This document shows positions 15,989-24,155 of a DNA stretch of 46,126 bases, piece after piece. The position numbers and the translations under genes were made by a program. The stretch covers positions 1 to 46,126 of the forward strand of contig JAJRPS010000095.1 in assembly GCA_024280635.1 (NCBI GenBank). The letters are read 5' to 3'. Position 1 is the first letter of the stretch. Each line of letters begins with the position of its first letter. Origin of the DNA: Bacteroidota bacterium. GTDB lineage: Bacteria > Bacteroidota > Bacteroidia > Flavobacteriales > Flavobacteriaceae. Under the pieces are notes generated by a model. That model was not told the DNA's origin. It was given only the letters and a program-made list of their open reading frames with translations, and ran no database searches.

Positions 15989-18442
15989 TTACAACCCAAA
16001 TACCAAATTAAAAGACAATCTAGCACCTTCATCAAATCCAAATACTTGCAACTGCACTTTCATTAAATTTGCACTTTGCAGCCAAATTCCTCCACCAATT
16101 GAAGTGTGAATTACATTTGATTGTTCCTCTTTCACCTCCACTCTACCCGCATCAAAACCTGCAAAAACACCTATTTGAAGCGGCAATACATCCGACTGAA
16201 CATCTTTTGCCTTCCATTTAACATTAGTACTACTATACCATGATGATTGCCCCGTAAAACGCTGATTACGGTAACCTCTTAACCCTGAATTACCACCTAT
16301 ATTTGCAGCCAAATAAAACGGCGTATCTGATCCTATAATAGCGGTATAATCAAATGTAGCATCAATAGTCACCGCATCACCATACAAAGGATGTGTTATC
16401 AATATATTGGGGTTTATAAAGACTAAACTATTTTTAAAATTACTTACATTTACGTTTGCCTTCATGTTAATACTGGGTTGAAGTTTTAACTCTGTAAAAA
16501 AAGGAATTGCCATTTTTTTATGCATATAAGATAATGCTGCACCAGCATAGTTTTTTCGTTTATAAAAATCTTCTTCCGGAAAAAACAACGTTTTTGATGT
16601 GATAAATCTATTTTCAGTAGCTTCTATTTGGTAGCTGTTAAAAAATAAATTAGCACGCGCTACATATTGTTTTTCATCTTTTACAACTCCCATTTTTGCG
16701 TCAAATGTTGCTATACGTACTCGATTATAATCTAATTTCAAATTGGACTCTAAGTTGGGGGTTTCATTACCAAAACCAAAAAAATTAGTGGCATAATTTG
16801 GACTTTGATAGCCTAACTGTGTAAACACATTAAAATGATTTGAAACTGTTGCTATTTCTCCATAGTAATTAACATCAAAACCTAAATATCCTAGATTGAT
16901 GATACCAGTAAATTCATGTTTTTGAGAAAAAGGATTTCGATTAAAGTTTTGAACTAAAAAAGTGTTGGATGCTCCTATAAAAATTCCATCATCAGGGTTT
17001 GCTCCAAACAAAGGTGTTATCGTATTTTGTGTATGACTGTATTTTTTTATATTGGTTTTGGTAAATTTACTATGGTTTGCTAACTTAACTTTTGCCTTAC
17101 CCGTTTCTATTAAATGTGTTTGTGATTTATCATCGTAAATAGTACTATTTTTTCCATTTTTCAGCACATAGGTGTCGTTTCCTTTTCCACCAATAATAGC
17201 TATTGGTATAGAAGTTTTACCAGTTCCTGAATCGGCAATATAATCTGCACCCATTAAGGTATAAATCCAAATTTTACTTGTATTTTTATTTAAAAATGTT
17301 ACTTTTTTTTGTGGTATTTCTCCTGATATTTTCAAGCTATAAAAAAGAACTTGAGTGCTTTCTTTTTTCCTGACAACCTCTATTTTATCATCTGCATTAC
17401 TTGCGTATACTATTTTATTTTTTGACACTAGTTGATAATATTTTTTAGCCAGTTGAGATAAATTATCGATACGACTTGAAAGCCTTTTAAATAGTGTTTT
17501 AGCAATTATAGTTGCTGTATTGGGAAGCATTTTTTGTATTTGCATCACCGCATCTTCTGTCAACTTCTCTTGAATAAAATGAACTTCTTGCTCCCATACT
17601 TCATAAGGTAGCGTGCTTAATAAATTTACATCAAACCCTAAAGTTTGTGCTGTTACTTTTTTTATATTTTTAATTTGGTTGTTATAGCTCTCAAAATGTT
17701 TGTATGCCGGCAGTAGTTTGCTTACTATTTTATAGGTACCATCAAAATCCATATATTGATTTTGATTGTTTTTTATATAAGGAAAAATGGTGCTATTTTG
17801 CTGAATCCAATATTGATTTTCTGGTTTTTGATTGTAATTACCCACCAATAAATCTAGCAATCGTTTTCTTAAATAAACATTCTTTTTTAACGCCGTTTGA
17901 TAATCTTTTTGAATAATGCTTACCATTTTAGCTGTTGTCATTACCGTTGAATCTATTTTCTGCAATGTTTGTATGGTTTCTTGAAAAGCTACATATTTTG
18001 GACGACTGCTGGGTATATCAATTGCAGTGGCTAATTGAGTTGTTAGCACCTCTGAAAAGGGATATGACAAATAAGATGCATTATATAATACTTTTTCAAA
18101 ATCAGTATTTTTAATTGCACTAACCGTGTATGATTTTTCTAGTCCAAACTGCTGTATTATTGTCTTTAAATCTGGTAGTAATTTTTGAACAGCAAACCCA
18201 CTTGGAATGGCTTGTATTTTGGGGACTCGAAATGGTTTTTTATATAATAATTGATATCCTCCTTTTGGAGTTTTAGTAATAAATGAGTCTTTATTTGTAG
18301 TAACTATAGTTAACCAAATAGAATCTCTTTGGTTTTCTTGTGCCATACTTTTACTTCCCAAAAAAACAAAAGATAGTAGTAACACAAACGTAAATTTGTT
18401 TGCGGCAAAAAAATATTTATATACTAATATTTTAAAATTCAA
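15989..18442 (-). CDS. Omp85/BamA-like surface antigen with degenerate linker domain
   Basis: 817 residues from a TTG start, with a 34-residue signal peptide (to KSMAQ). The C-terminal 340 residues form a barrel with the Omp85 lid-lock motif GLRGYRNQ and closing strand RLSFNLVFGL. The middle (about residues 180-330) has RKRLLDLLVGNYNQKPENQYW, which resembles GDWDRHxDQWRW of longer flavobacterial proteins that carry a metallophosphoesterase ahead of the barrel. Here no phosphoesterase motifs exist, and the acidic and His residues of that loop are lost. A GGKGNDTYVL segment precedes the barrel. It could move or insert surface material; no substrate is evident. Confidence 0.75.
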   Translation of the reverse strand: MNFKILVYKYFFAANKFTFVLLLSFVFLGSKSMAQENQRDSIWLTIVTTNKDSFITKTPKGGYQLLYKKPFRVPKIQAIPSGFAVQKLLPDLKTIIQQFGLEKSYTVSAIKNTDFEKVLYNASYLSYPFSEVLTTQLATAIDIPSSRPKYVAFQETIQTLQKIDSTVMTTAKMVSIIQKDYQTALKKNVYLRKRLLDLLVGNYNQKPENQYWIQQNSTIFPYIKNNQNQYMDFDGTYKIVSKLLPAYKHFESYNNQIKNIKKVTAQTLGFDVNLLSTLPYEVWEQEVHFIQEKLTEDAVMQIQKMLPNTATIIAKTLFKRLSSRIDNLSQLAKKYYQLVSKNKIVYASNADDKIEVVRKKESTQVLFYSLKISGEIPQKKVTFLNKNTSKIWIYTLMGADYIADSGTGKTSIPIAIIGGKGNDTYVLKNGKNSTIYDDKSQTHLIETGKAKVKLANHSKFTKTNIKKYSHTQNTITPLFGANPDDGIFIGASNTFLVQNFNRNPFSQKHEFTGIINLGYLGFDVNYYGEIATVSNHFNVFTQLGYQSPNYATNFFGFGNETPNLESNLKLDYNRVRIATFDAKMGVVKDEKQYVARANLFFNSYQIEATENRFITSKTLFFPEEDFYKRKNYAGAALSYMHKKMAIPFFTELKLQPSINMKANVNVSNFKNSLVFINPNILITHPLYGDAVTIDATFDYTAIIGSDTPFYLAANIGGNSGLRGYRNQRFTGQSSWYSSTNVKWKAKDVQSDVLPLQIGVFAGFDAGRVEVKEEQSNVIHTSIGGGIWLQSANLMKVQLQVFGFDEGARLSFNLVFGL

Positions 18443-18481
18443 GCACTTAGTAATTTTATGTTATTTTTATCTATTTTTATA

Positions 18482-18511
18482 TTGCAAAATTTAAAAACAG
18501 TGCTATATTTG
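18482..18511 (+). promoter_or_regulatory. Promoter of tRNA-Tyr
   Basis: TTG at 18482-18484, a 19-base spacer and TATATTTG at 18504-18511 are an exact Bacteroidota promoter 20 bases before the tRNA. Confidence 0.8.
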
Positions 18512-18531
18512 CACCCGCAGTAAAACGCTAT

Positions 18532-18614
18532 GGGGAGATACTCAAGCGGCCAACGAGGACAGACTGTAACTCTGTTGTTTTACGACTTCGCAGGTTCGAA
18601 TCCTGCTCTCCCCA
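18532..18614 (+). tRNA. tRNA-Tyr (anticodon GTA)
   Basis: An 83-base class II tRNA. Acceptor arms GGGGAGA (18532-18538) and TCTCCCC (18607-18613) pair fully. The anticodon stem ACAGA/TCTGT encloses CTGTAAC with GTA at 18566-18568. A long variable arm follows, then the T loop GGTTCGAATCC. Discriminator is A and CCA is not encoded. It has its own promoter and terminator, with no other tRNA near. Confidence 0.97.
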
Positions 18615-18620
18615 CAAAAG

Positions 18621-18648
18621 CTCTAAGTAATCACTTAGAGTTTTTTTT
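18621..18648 (+). terminator. Terminator of tRNA-Tyr
   Basis: CTCTAAG (18621-18627) pairs with CTTAGAG (18634-18640) around TAATCA, followed by eight T. It lies seven bases after the tRNA and five bases before the stop of the convergent rhomboid gene. Confidence 0.88.
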
Positions 18649-18653
18649 ATGCT

Positions 18654-19319
18654 TTATATCCTATCTGTTTTTAATAAAACAAACAATGCTATTATAGGCA
18701 AACCTATTAAAACTGTTAAAGTTTGTTGCTCCACACTTGTAATACCAAATAATGATATCATTCGCCCTGAAAGTGCGATACGATACCCTAAAACAATAGC
18801 AATAACATAGCCTGCAATTGCACCTCCAAAATGTGCTGCGTGCCCAATATTACCCAATTGTTTTTTCATTCCTACAATACTATACACTAAATAACCAATA
18901 CCAAACAACCAACCCGGAATAATGAAATTAATAGTCATATCTGGCATTAAAACAATAGCAGCATATATTATTCCTGTTACGGCTCCACTTGCACCAATGG
19001 CGCTATAATTATTTTCATTTTTATGAAACATATATGATAATGCACTCCCTAACAACAAACTTCCTATATAAATTATTACAAAAATATATGTTCCTAATAT
19101 ATTAATAATAATTGGTGCAAAAAAATACAACCCAACCATATTAAACAGTAAGTGTTGTGGATTTGCATGTAAAAAACCAGAAGTAATATTACGGTATTGC
19201 TCACCGTTTTTAATGGCTCCAATGTGAAATTTAAATTTTTCAAAAAAAGCATAATCATTAAAACCTTTATAAGAAATGATTACATTTAAACCTATGATCA
19301 ATAAGAGGGTGATATTCAT
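18654..19319 (-). CDS. Rhomboid family intramembrane serine protease
   Basis: 221 residues, almost all hydrophobic helices. Rhomboid landmarks are the helix-2 motif HANPQHLLFNM, the nucleophile segment IGASGAVTG (Ser in GASGA), and GHAAHFGGAIAGY with the catalytic-dyad His of helix 6. The set is complete, so an active inner-membrane protease is expected, substrate unknown. It is a different subfamily from the two rhomboids beside mutL. A TAGCTTTG box lies 17 bases before the ATG, so it is probably transcribed alone. Confidence 0.9.
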   Translation of the reverse strand: MNITLLLIIGLNVIISYKGFNDYAFFEKFKFHIGAIKNGEQYRNITSGFLHANPQHLLFNMVGLYFFAPIIINILGTYIFVIIYIGSLLLGSALSYMFHKNENNYSAIGASGAVTGIIYAAIVLMPDMTINFIIPGWLFGIGYLVYSIVGMKKQLGNIGHAAHFGGAIAGYVIAIVLGYRIALSGRMISLFGITSVEQQTLTVLIGLPIIALFVLLKTDRI

Positions 19320-19335
19320 ATTAAAATTTTATTTT

Positions 19336-19343
19336 CAAAGCTA
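19336..19343 (-). promoter_or_regulatory. -7 element (TAnnTTTG) of the rhomboid gene
   Basis: The minus strand reads TAGCTTTG, giving a predicted leader of about ten bases before the ATG at 19319. The -33 region is a T-run without a clear TTG. Confidence 0.5.
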
Positions 19344-19401
19344 CACAATTTTAACGAAAAAAACACTGCTATGTTATGTCTTTCAGCAATTAAAATATAC
19401 T

Positions 19402-19409
19402 TATATTTG
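19402..19409 (+). promoter_or_regulatory. -7 element (TAnnTTTG) of the acyltransferase gene
   Basis: TATATTTG, 17 bases before the ATG at 19426. The predicted leader is about ten bases, similar to the divergent rhomboid gene. Confidence 0.5.
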
Positions 19410-19425
19410 CTAAAAAATAACTACA

Positions 19426-20313
19426 ATGCATTTATTGGCGTACCTACTTATTTACCCTTTTATTTGGTTTCTTTCCATACTTCCATTTAAAATTTTTTAT
19501 TTGTTTTCTGACCTCGTATATGTATTGGTTTATCACATTATTGGTTATCGAAAAAAAATAGTTACTGAAAACTTAACACTCGCTTTCCCTAAAAAAACTG
19601 AGAAAGAAATTAATACTATTCGTAAAAAGTTTTATAAACATTTATGTGATTTATTTTTAGAAATGACCAAAACCATGTCTATTTCTGAAAAAGAGATGCT
19701 CAAACGTTTTAAATATACCAATCCTGAATTTATACAAGATTTAGAAAAAAGAAAAAGTGTAGCTATAATGACGTCTCATTATGCCAGTTGGGAATGGACG
19801 GTGATTTTACAACATCACGTACAATCAGAATGCTTTGTCATTTACAAACGCATTAGAAATCCTTATTTTGATAAACTTGTACGTAAAATTAGAGCCAAAT
19901 ACAACAGTAAGTTGATTACCACTAAAGAAAGTATTCCGGTAATATTGAATAATAAAAGAAATAACATAGCTTCCATTTATGGCTTTGCTGCCGATCAATC
20001 CCCTAAATTAAATAAAGCTTTTCATTGGAAAAATTTTATGGGACATAATGTACCCGCATATACTGGAGCCGAAATGCTTGCCAAAAAATGTAATTTAGCC
20101 GTTTGTTACCTCAACACCGTTAAAATAAAACGTGGACATTATGAGGCTACTTTTATTCCGATTGCCGAAAATGCAAAAGATTTTGAAAATTATCAAATTA
20201 CTGATATCTTTTTAGAATTGGTAGAAAAACAAATTAAAGAAGCACCTGAATACTACTTATGGACACATAAACGATGGAAACATCGTGGTAAAAAACCGAA
20301 ACAAAACCAATAA
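19426..20313 (+). CDS. LpxL/HtrB-type lysophospholipid (lipid A) acyltransferase
   Basis: 295 residues with an N-terminal membrane helix and the acyltransferase motif SHYASWEW, where His and Glu stand in the HxxxxE arrangement typical of LpxL/LpxM enzymes. The later segments FAADQSP and AEMLAKKCNLAVCYLNTVKI match the family, and the C-terminal YYLWTHKRWKHRG is characteristic. It should add a secondary acyl chain to lipid A precursor at the inner membrane. The aquaporin gene starts two bases after its stop, so the two are probably one operon. Confidence 0.9.
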   Translation: MHLLAYLLIYPFIWFLSILPFKIFYLFSDLVYVLVYHIIGYRKKIVTENLTLAFPKKTEKEINTIRKKFYKHLCDLFLEMTKTMSISEKEMLKRFKYTNPEFIQDLEKRKSVAIMTSHYASWEWTVILQHHVQSECFVIYKRIRNPYFDKLVRKIRAKYNSKLITTKESIPVILNNKRNNIASIYGFAADQSPKLNKAFHWKNFMGHNVPAYTGAEMLAKKCNLAVCYLNTVKIKRGHYEATFIPIAENAKDFENYQITDIFLELVEKQIKEAPEYYLWTHKRWKHRGKKPKQNQ

Positions 20314-20315
20314 TT

Positions 20316-20978
20316 ATGAGAGCATATTTATCAGAATTTATAGGAACTTTTATTTTAGTATTTGCCGGTTGTGGCGCTATTGTTACCAATGAATTTTCTG
20401 ACGGAACGGTTACTCACTCAGGTATTGCTTTAACTTTTGGATTGGTTGTTTCTGCATTAATTTATGCTTTTGGAGATATTTCTGGAGCTCATTTTAATCC
20501 CGCAGTTACAATAGCTTTTACCTACGCTAAAAAATTTCCAATACAAAAAATCATCCCCTATATTACGGCTCAAACTTTAGGTGCAATTGCTGGCGCTGGT
20601 ATGTTGTGGGTTTTATTTCCTGATAACGAATTATTAGGCACTACCCTTCCCAAAATTGACGTTTGGCGTGTGTTTTTATTTGAAACAATACTAACTTATA
20701 TACTTATGGTAGTAATCATCAACGTATCAACAGGAGCGAAAGAAATTGGTATAATTGCTGGTATTGCTATTGGAGGTGTAGTTTGGTTTGAAGCTCAATT
20801 TGCAGGTCCTATTACAGGAGCCTCAATGAATCCTGCTCGTTCCATTGGTCCCGCATTGGTTTCTGGTCATTTAGAGCATTTATGGCTGTATGTTATTGCT
20901 CCTATAATTGGTGCTATTTTAGCCGTATTAACATGCCGAATTGTAAAAACAAAAGACTGTTGTTCAGGAAATTGTTAG
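20316..20978 (+). CDS. Aquaporin / MIP family channel
   Basis: 220 residues with six predicted helices and the two half-helix NPA boxes: HFNPAVT near residue 52 and SMNPARS near residue 171. ISGAHFNPAVT and GPITGASMNPARSIGPAL are canonical. The length is short, as in AqpZ-like water channels rather than most GlpF glycerol facilitators, but the pore-selectivity residues were not modelled. The cytoplasmic tail is unusual: four cysteines in the last 12 residues (CC...C plus one upstream), which might bind metal or respond to redox state. It is co-directional and nearly contiguous with the lipid A acyltransferase gene. Confidence 0.92.
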   Translation: MRAYLSEFIGTFILVFAGCGAIVTNEFSDGTVTHSGIALTFGLVVSALIYAFGDISGAHFNPAVTIAFTYAKKFPIQKIIPYITAQTLGAIAGAGMLWVLFPDNELLGTTLPKIDVWRVFLFETILTYILMVVIINVSTGAKEIGIIAGIAIGGVVWFEAQFAGPITGASMNPARSIGPALVSGHLEHLWLYVIAPIIGAILAVLTCRIVKTKDCCSGNC

Positions 20979-20996
20979 CCTTAAAAATTACCATAT

Positions 20997-21257
20997 TCAT
21001 CTACAAATATAGATAAACACGTACAACACTAACATTACCCCTATTGTTGCCCAATTACACCTTTTTGTTTGTTTATCTTTTAATAACATCCAAATAGATA
21101 GAGCAGGTAAAAAAACTAACATTGCTAACATTGGCAACCATAATATTTCATATATAGCACCTGCTATTGCATAGGAATACACATCCGAAAAAAGAACTAA
21201 TCCCCAATAAAAAAGAGTTATTATACTCAATAAAAATGTTGTTTTCGCTTTATTCAC
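20997..21257 (-). CDS. Small integral membrane protein of unknown function
   Basis: 86 residues with three predicted membrane helices (about 8-28, 36-58 and 68-84). The start is a GTG whose codon overlaps the end of the LTA-synthase-like gene (GTGAATAA, eight-base overlap), so translation is probably coupled. I recognise no family. Its position suggests a partner or accessory of the sulfatase-type transferase upstream, which is inference only. Confidence 0.7.
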   Translation of the reverse strand: MNKAKTTFLLSIITLFYWGLVLFSDVYSYAIAGAIYEILWLPMLAMLVFLPALSIWMLLKDKQTKRCNWATIGVMLVLYVFIYICR

Positions 21258-23187
21258 TCTTCGTTTTCTTTAATCGATAACTGCGCTCATTATACATCTT
21301 AGATGCCATTACAATATGGCTCAATGCATCTTTTTCCAATTGTTTATCTAACGGCACTTCAATATGCGTGGTATCATTAGGTAGTTGGTACTGTATCGCT
21401 TTCCCTTTAGATTGTAATATCACCACTTTATCACCTACTCTAAAGGCATTTTTTACATCAAACTGCATGATAGCTCTACCTGGAGTTGCTTCTGGAAGTT
21501 TCAACAAATCTCTACCGATCATAGGGGTTTCTACATCTAAACCTAATAAATCTAATACTGTTGGTGCCAAATCTATTTGACTGCATAATTTATTGTATCT
21601 ACTGGGTGTGATACCCGGTCCTAAAATTACTGCAGGAATATGAAATTTATGTATGGGTACTAAGTAGTCACCATAGGTACGGGTGTTATGGTCAGCTACT
21701 ATTACAAATATGGTATTTTTATAATAATCTTCTTTTTTTGCTAATTCAAAGAATTTTCCAATGGCAAAATCGGCATATTTAATTGCGTTATTGACGGTGT
21801 TTTTAGGTTGTTCATACAGCTCTATGCGTCCATCAGGAAATTCAAATGGGTCATGATTTGAAGTAGAAAACAACATGGAGAAAAATGGCTTTCCATTATA
21901 TGATTTATACAAATCGTTTGCTTTTACTACCAAATCCTCATCACTATATCCCCAAACGCCTTTAAAAGCAGTTTTTGATTCGTCATAATCGGTTTCATCA
22001 ACAATATTATCAAAACCATTACCGTTAAAAAAACCTGCCATATTATCAAAATTCGCCATTCCCCCATATACAAAACTGGTTTTGTATCCTTTTTGTTTGA
22101 GGCAATCAGCAACGGTAAAAAAGCCATTTTGTGCATTACTCAATTTTACTACACTACGTGATGCTGTTGGCGGAAAACCCGTTACCACAGCTTCTATACC
22201 GCGTACACTACGGGTGCCAGTACTGTAGATATTGGTAAACGCCATACCATTTGCTGCTAGTTTATCAAAATTGGGTGTTAGTGGTAATCCTCCTAAATGC
22301 CCAACAAATTCTGCTCCTAAACTTTCTTGTAAAAAGATTACCAAATTATAAGGCTTTTCCCTTGGTGTTAATGATTTTTGAAGGTGTAATGTAGGTATTG
22401 CTGGATTCGTAAAATCTTCTGAATTTGCAGTCATGTATTTCTTAACATTGGCCAATGCTTCTGCTTCTGGCAGTGTACCATACATTTTAGTCATATCACC
22501 TTCATTTTTCAACGAATAAATTGCAAAAGCAACGGTGTATAGTGAATTTAACCCTAAACTATTCACAAACTGACTAGAAGAAAACACAGCATTACTCCTG
22601 TTTATAGGTCTTTTAGAAGTCAAACTGGAACGAACTCCAAAAAAGACTAAAAAACCAACTAGCGGAAATAAGATTAACTTTTTTAAGTAGTCAGACGGAT
22701 AAATATGAAACCAATTTTTTGATTTTTTAATCAAATAACGATATGCAAAAAACAAGAATATAAAAACAACTGCTATTTGCCAACCCAAGCTTTTAAGTAA
22801 CATATTAGCAACCTCTTTAGGATACACTAAATACTCTACAAACAGTCGATTTGGACGTGTGTCATATTGCAATAAAAAATTGGGAGTTGCCAACTCCATA
22901 AACAGTAATAATGCCAAACATACCACAAAAAACCAGCGAATAAATCCTTTTATTTTTTTTAAAACTGGATACGGTAAAAAAGTGACTAAAAATGTAGGTA
23001 GTAATACCATGTAAGACAACATGATGATATCAAAACGTATCCCTATAAAAAAAAGTTTCCAATAATTTCCAGTTTCAAAAACACGTTCCGAAAATAGCAA
23101 TACTAATAAAATTCTACTTACACTTAATAAGATTAATCCAATCAAGTAAAAGCTTATAATGGGTTTTAAAAATTTAATATTTTTCAT
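21250..23187 (-). CDS. LTA synthase family (sulfatase-fold) membrane transferase
   Basis: 645 residues: five N-terminal membrane helices (to about residue 190), a linker and an extracytoplasmic sulfatase-fold domain from about residue 270. Features include NLVIFLQESLGAEFVG (metal site), a catalytic threonine in STGTRSVRGIEA (near residue 321), STSNHDPFEFPD and VIVADHNTR. Gram-positive relatives polymerise glycerol-phosphate; Gram-negative relatives transfer phosphoglycerol or similar groups to glycans or lipids. The substrate here is unknown. The PAP2 phosphatase gene lies 11 bases upstream on the same strand, and a small membrane protein overlaps its 3' end, giving a three-gene unit. Confidence 0.88.
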   Translation of the reverse strand: MKNIKFLKPIISFYLIGLILLSVSRILLVLLFSERVFETGNYWKLFFIGIRFDIIMLSYMVLLPTFLVTFLPYPVLKKIKGFIRWFFVVCLALLLFMELATPNFLLQYDTRPNRLFVEYLVYPKEVANMLLKSLGWQIAVVFIFLFFAYRYLIKKSKNWFHIYPSDYLKKLILFPLVGFLVFFGVRSSLTSKRPINRSNAVFSSSQFVNSLGLNSLYTVAFAIYSLKNEGDMTKMYGTLPEAEALANVKKYMTANSEDFTNPAIPTLHLQKSLTPREKPYNLVIFLQESLGAEFVGHLGGLPLTPNFDKLAANGMAFTNIYSTGTRSVRGIEAVVTGFPPTASRSVVKLSNAQNGFFTVADCLKQKGYKTSFVYGGMANFDNMAGFFNGNGFDNIVDETDYDESKTAFKGVWGYSDEDLVVKANDLYKSYNGKPFFSMLFSTSNHDPFEFPDGRIELYEQPKNTVNNAIKYADFAIGKFFELAKKEDYYKNTIFVIVADHNTRTYGDYLVPIHKFHIPAVILGPGITPSRYNKLCSQIDLAPTVLDLLGLDVETPMIGRDLLKLPEATPGRAIMQFDVKNAFRVGDKVVILQSKGKAIQYQLPNDTTHIEVPLDKQLEKDALSHIVMASKMYNERSYRLKKTKSE

Positions 23188-23198
23188 AACTCTTGTTG

Positions 23199-23765
23199 CT
23201 ATTTTGTATGTTTTTTAATTAAAAACTGTTGTAATTTATAAAGTAATACCGCTAATATTCCTCCAAAAAGAAAACCTGTTAGCACATCTGTAGGAAAATG
23301 CACACCAATATAAATACGACTATACCCTACTAAAAGTGCCCAAACAAACAAAAATGAGCTCATATATTTTACGTGAGGTTTCAACACTTTTCCTAAAAAA
23401 ATTGCTAATGCCATGGAGCTTGCCGCATGAGCAGAAAAATAACTATATCTTCCCCCACAATGATCTTTTACTAAACGCATTACATTTTGCAAATGGTCAT
23501 TATGGCAAGGTCTAAAACGCTCAAAACCGTGTTTGAATAAGTTGGATAGCTGATCGGTACAAGTGATTAATATTGCAACAACCAATAGCGTTGTCAAAGC
23601 TGGCTTTACACCTAATTTTTTAAATAACAAATACACCAAAAAAGCATATAACGGTAAGGCATTCCATTTACCTGTTATAAATAGCCAAAATCCGTCAAAC
23701 ATTGGTGTTCCTAAGCCGTTTAGAAATAGAAAAAGTTGTTCATCAAATTCAATTAATTTTTCCAT
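23199..23765 (-). CDS. PAP2 family membrane phosphatase
   Basis: 188 residues with six hydrophobic segments and the three acid-phosphatase motifs: KHGFERFRP (KxxxxxxRP), YFSAHAAS (a variant of PSGH, His conserved) and SRIYIGVHFPTDV (SRxxxxxHxxxD). Members remove phosphate from phosphatidic acid, undecaprenyl pyrophosphate or lipid A. Being directly upstream of the LTA-synthase-like gene suggests it recycles or trims a lipid phosphate linked to that transferase's reaction. The intergenic repeat at 23784-23865 precedes it. Confidence 0.9.
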   Translation of the reverse strand: MEKLIEFDEQLFLFLNGLGTPMFDGFWLFITGKWNALPLYAFLVYLLFKKLGVKPALTTLLVVAILITCTDQLSNLFKHGFERFRPCHNDHLQNVMRLVKDHCGGRYSYFSAHAASSMALAIFLGKVLKPHVKYMSSFLFVWALLVGYSRIYIGVHFPTDVLTGFLFGGILAVLLYKLQQFLIKKHTK

Positions 23766-23783
23766 TATTTTTTTTAATTATTT

Positions 23784-23865
23784 GGGCGTTCAAGCGGGCT
23801 ATTCATTATATCTTTTTTTTGCATAAATGCCACAAAAAAAAGGATGTCATTACTATCCCTAACGC
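23784..23865. repeat. Flavobacterial fold-back intergenic repeat, copy A
   Basis: It runs from GGGCGTTCAAGCGGGCT to ACTATCCCTAACGC. The core, ATC-T8-GCATAAATGCCAC-A8-GGAT, folds on itself. It shares an almost identical 36-base core with 30127-30163. The family is one I recall as common between genes in Flavobacteriaceae; it may act as a terminator or mRNA stabiliser. It lies between the 75-residue gene's stop and the PAP2 start. Confidence 0.7.
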
Positions 23866-23870
23866 AAAAA

Positions 23871-24098
23871 CTACTCTTGGTATTGCGCTACTTCTGCATC
23901 ATAAAACTTAGATGCTTCAGCAATACAATTTCTTGACTCTGTCAATAATTCTTCTTCATCTCCTTTATCAAAATCTTCCAACCACTCAATTTCATCATCT
24001 TGTAAATTAATAATAAAACGAGGAAACTCCGTATGTATCACAAATATTGCTTCTGGATAGGCAGAATTATCGCCTAATATAAATTTTGGTAATTCCAT
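23871..24098 (-). CDS. Small acidic conserved hypothetical protein
   Basis: 75 residues, strongly acidic in the second half (DDEIEWLEDFDKGDEEEL). The N-terminal segment MELPKFILGDN...AIFVIHTEFPRFIINL looks like a small beta-sheet. No membrane helix, cysteine motif or known catalytic motif is visible. I recall similar short proteins in Flavobacteriia with no assigned role. It stands between the MATE gene and a repeat element, all on the same strand. Confidence 0.75.
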   Translation of the reverse strand: MELPKFILGDNSAYPEAIFVIHTEFPRFIINLQDDEIEWLEDFDKGDEEELLTESRNCIAEASKFYDAEVAQYQE

Positions 24099-24155
24099 AA
24101 TTATCTTTTTTTATCGCCTAAAAATAATACTTTTATTGTTGCCATTTGGTAATAA

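Noticed and set aside
17180-17215. RTX-type calcium repeat in the Omp85-like protein (GGKGNDTY)
   Set aside because: Only one copy is present; calcium-binding RTX folds need tandem nonapeptides.
20974-20980. GTTAGCC heptamer at the end of the aquaporin gene (another lies at 42932-42938)
   Set aside because: Matches the cassette core by seven bases only, with no adjacent fold-back or matching inverse core; several such heptamers are expected by chance in 46 kb.
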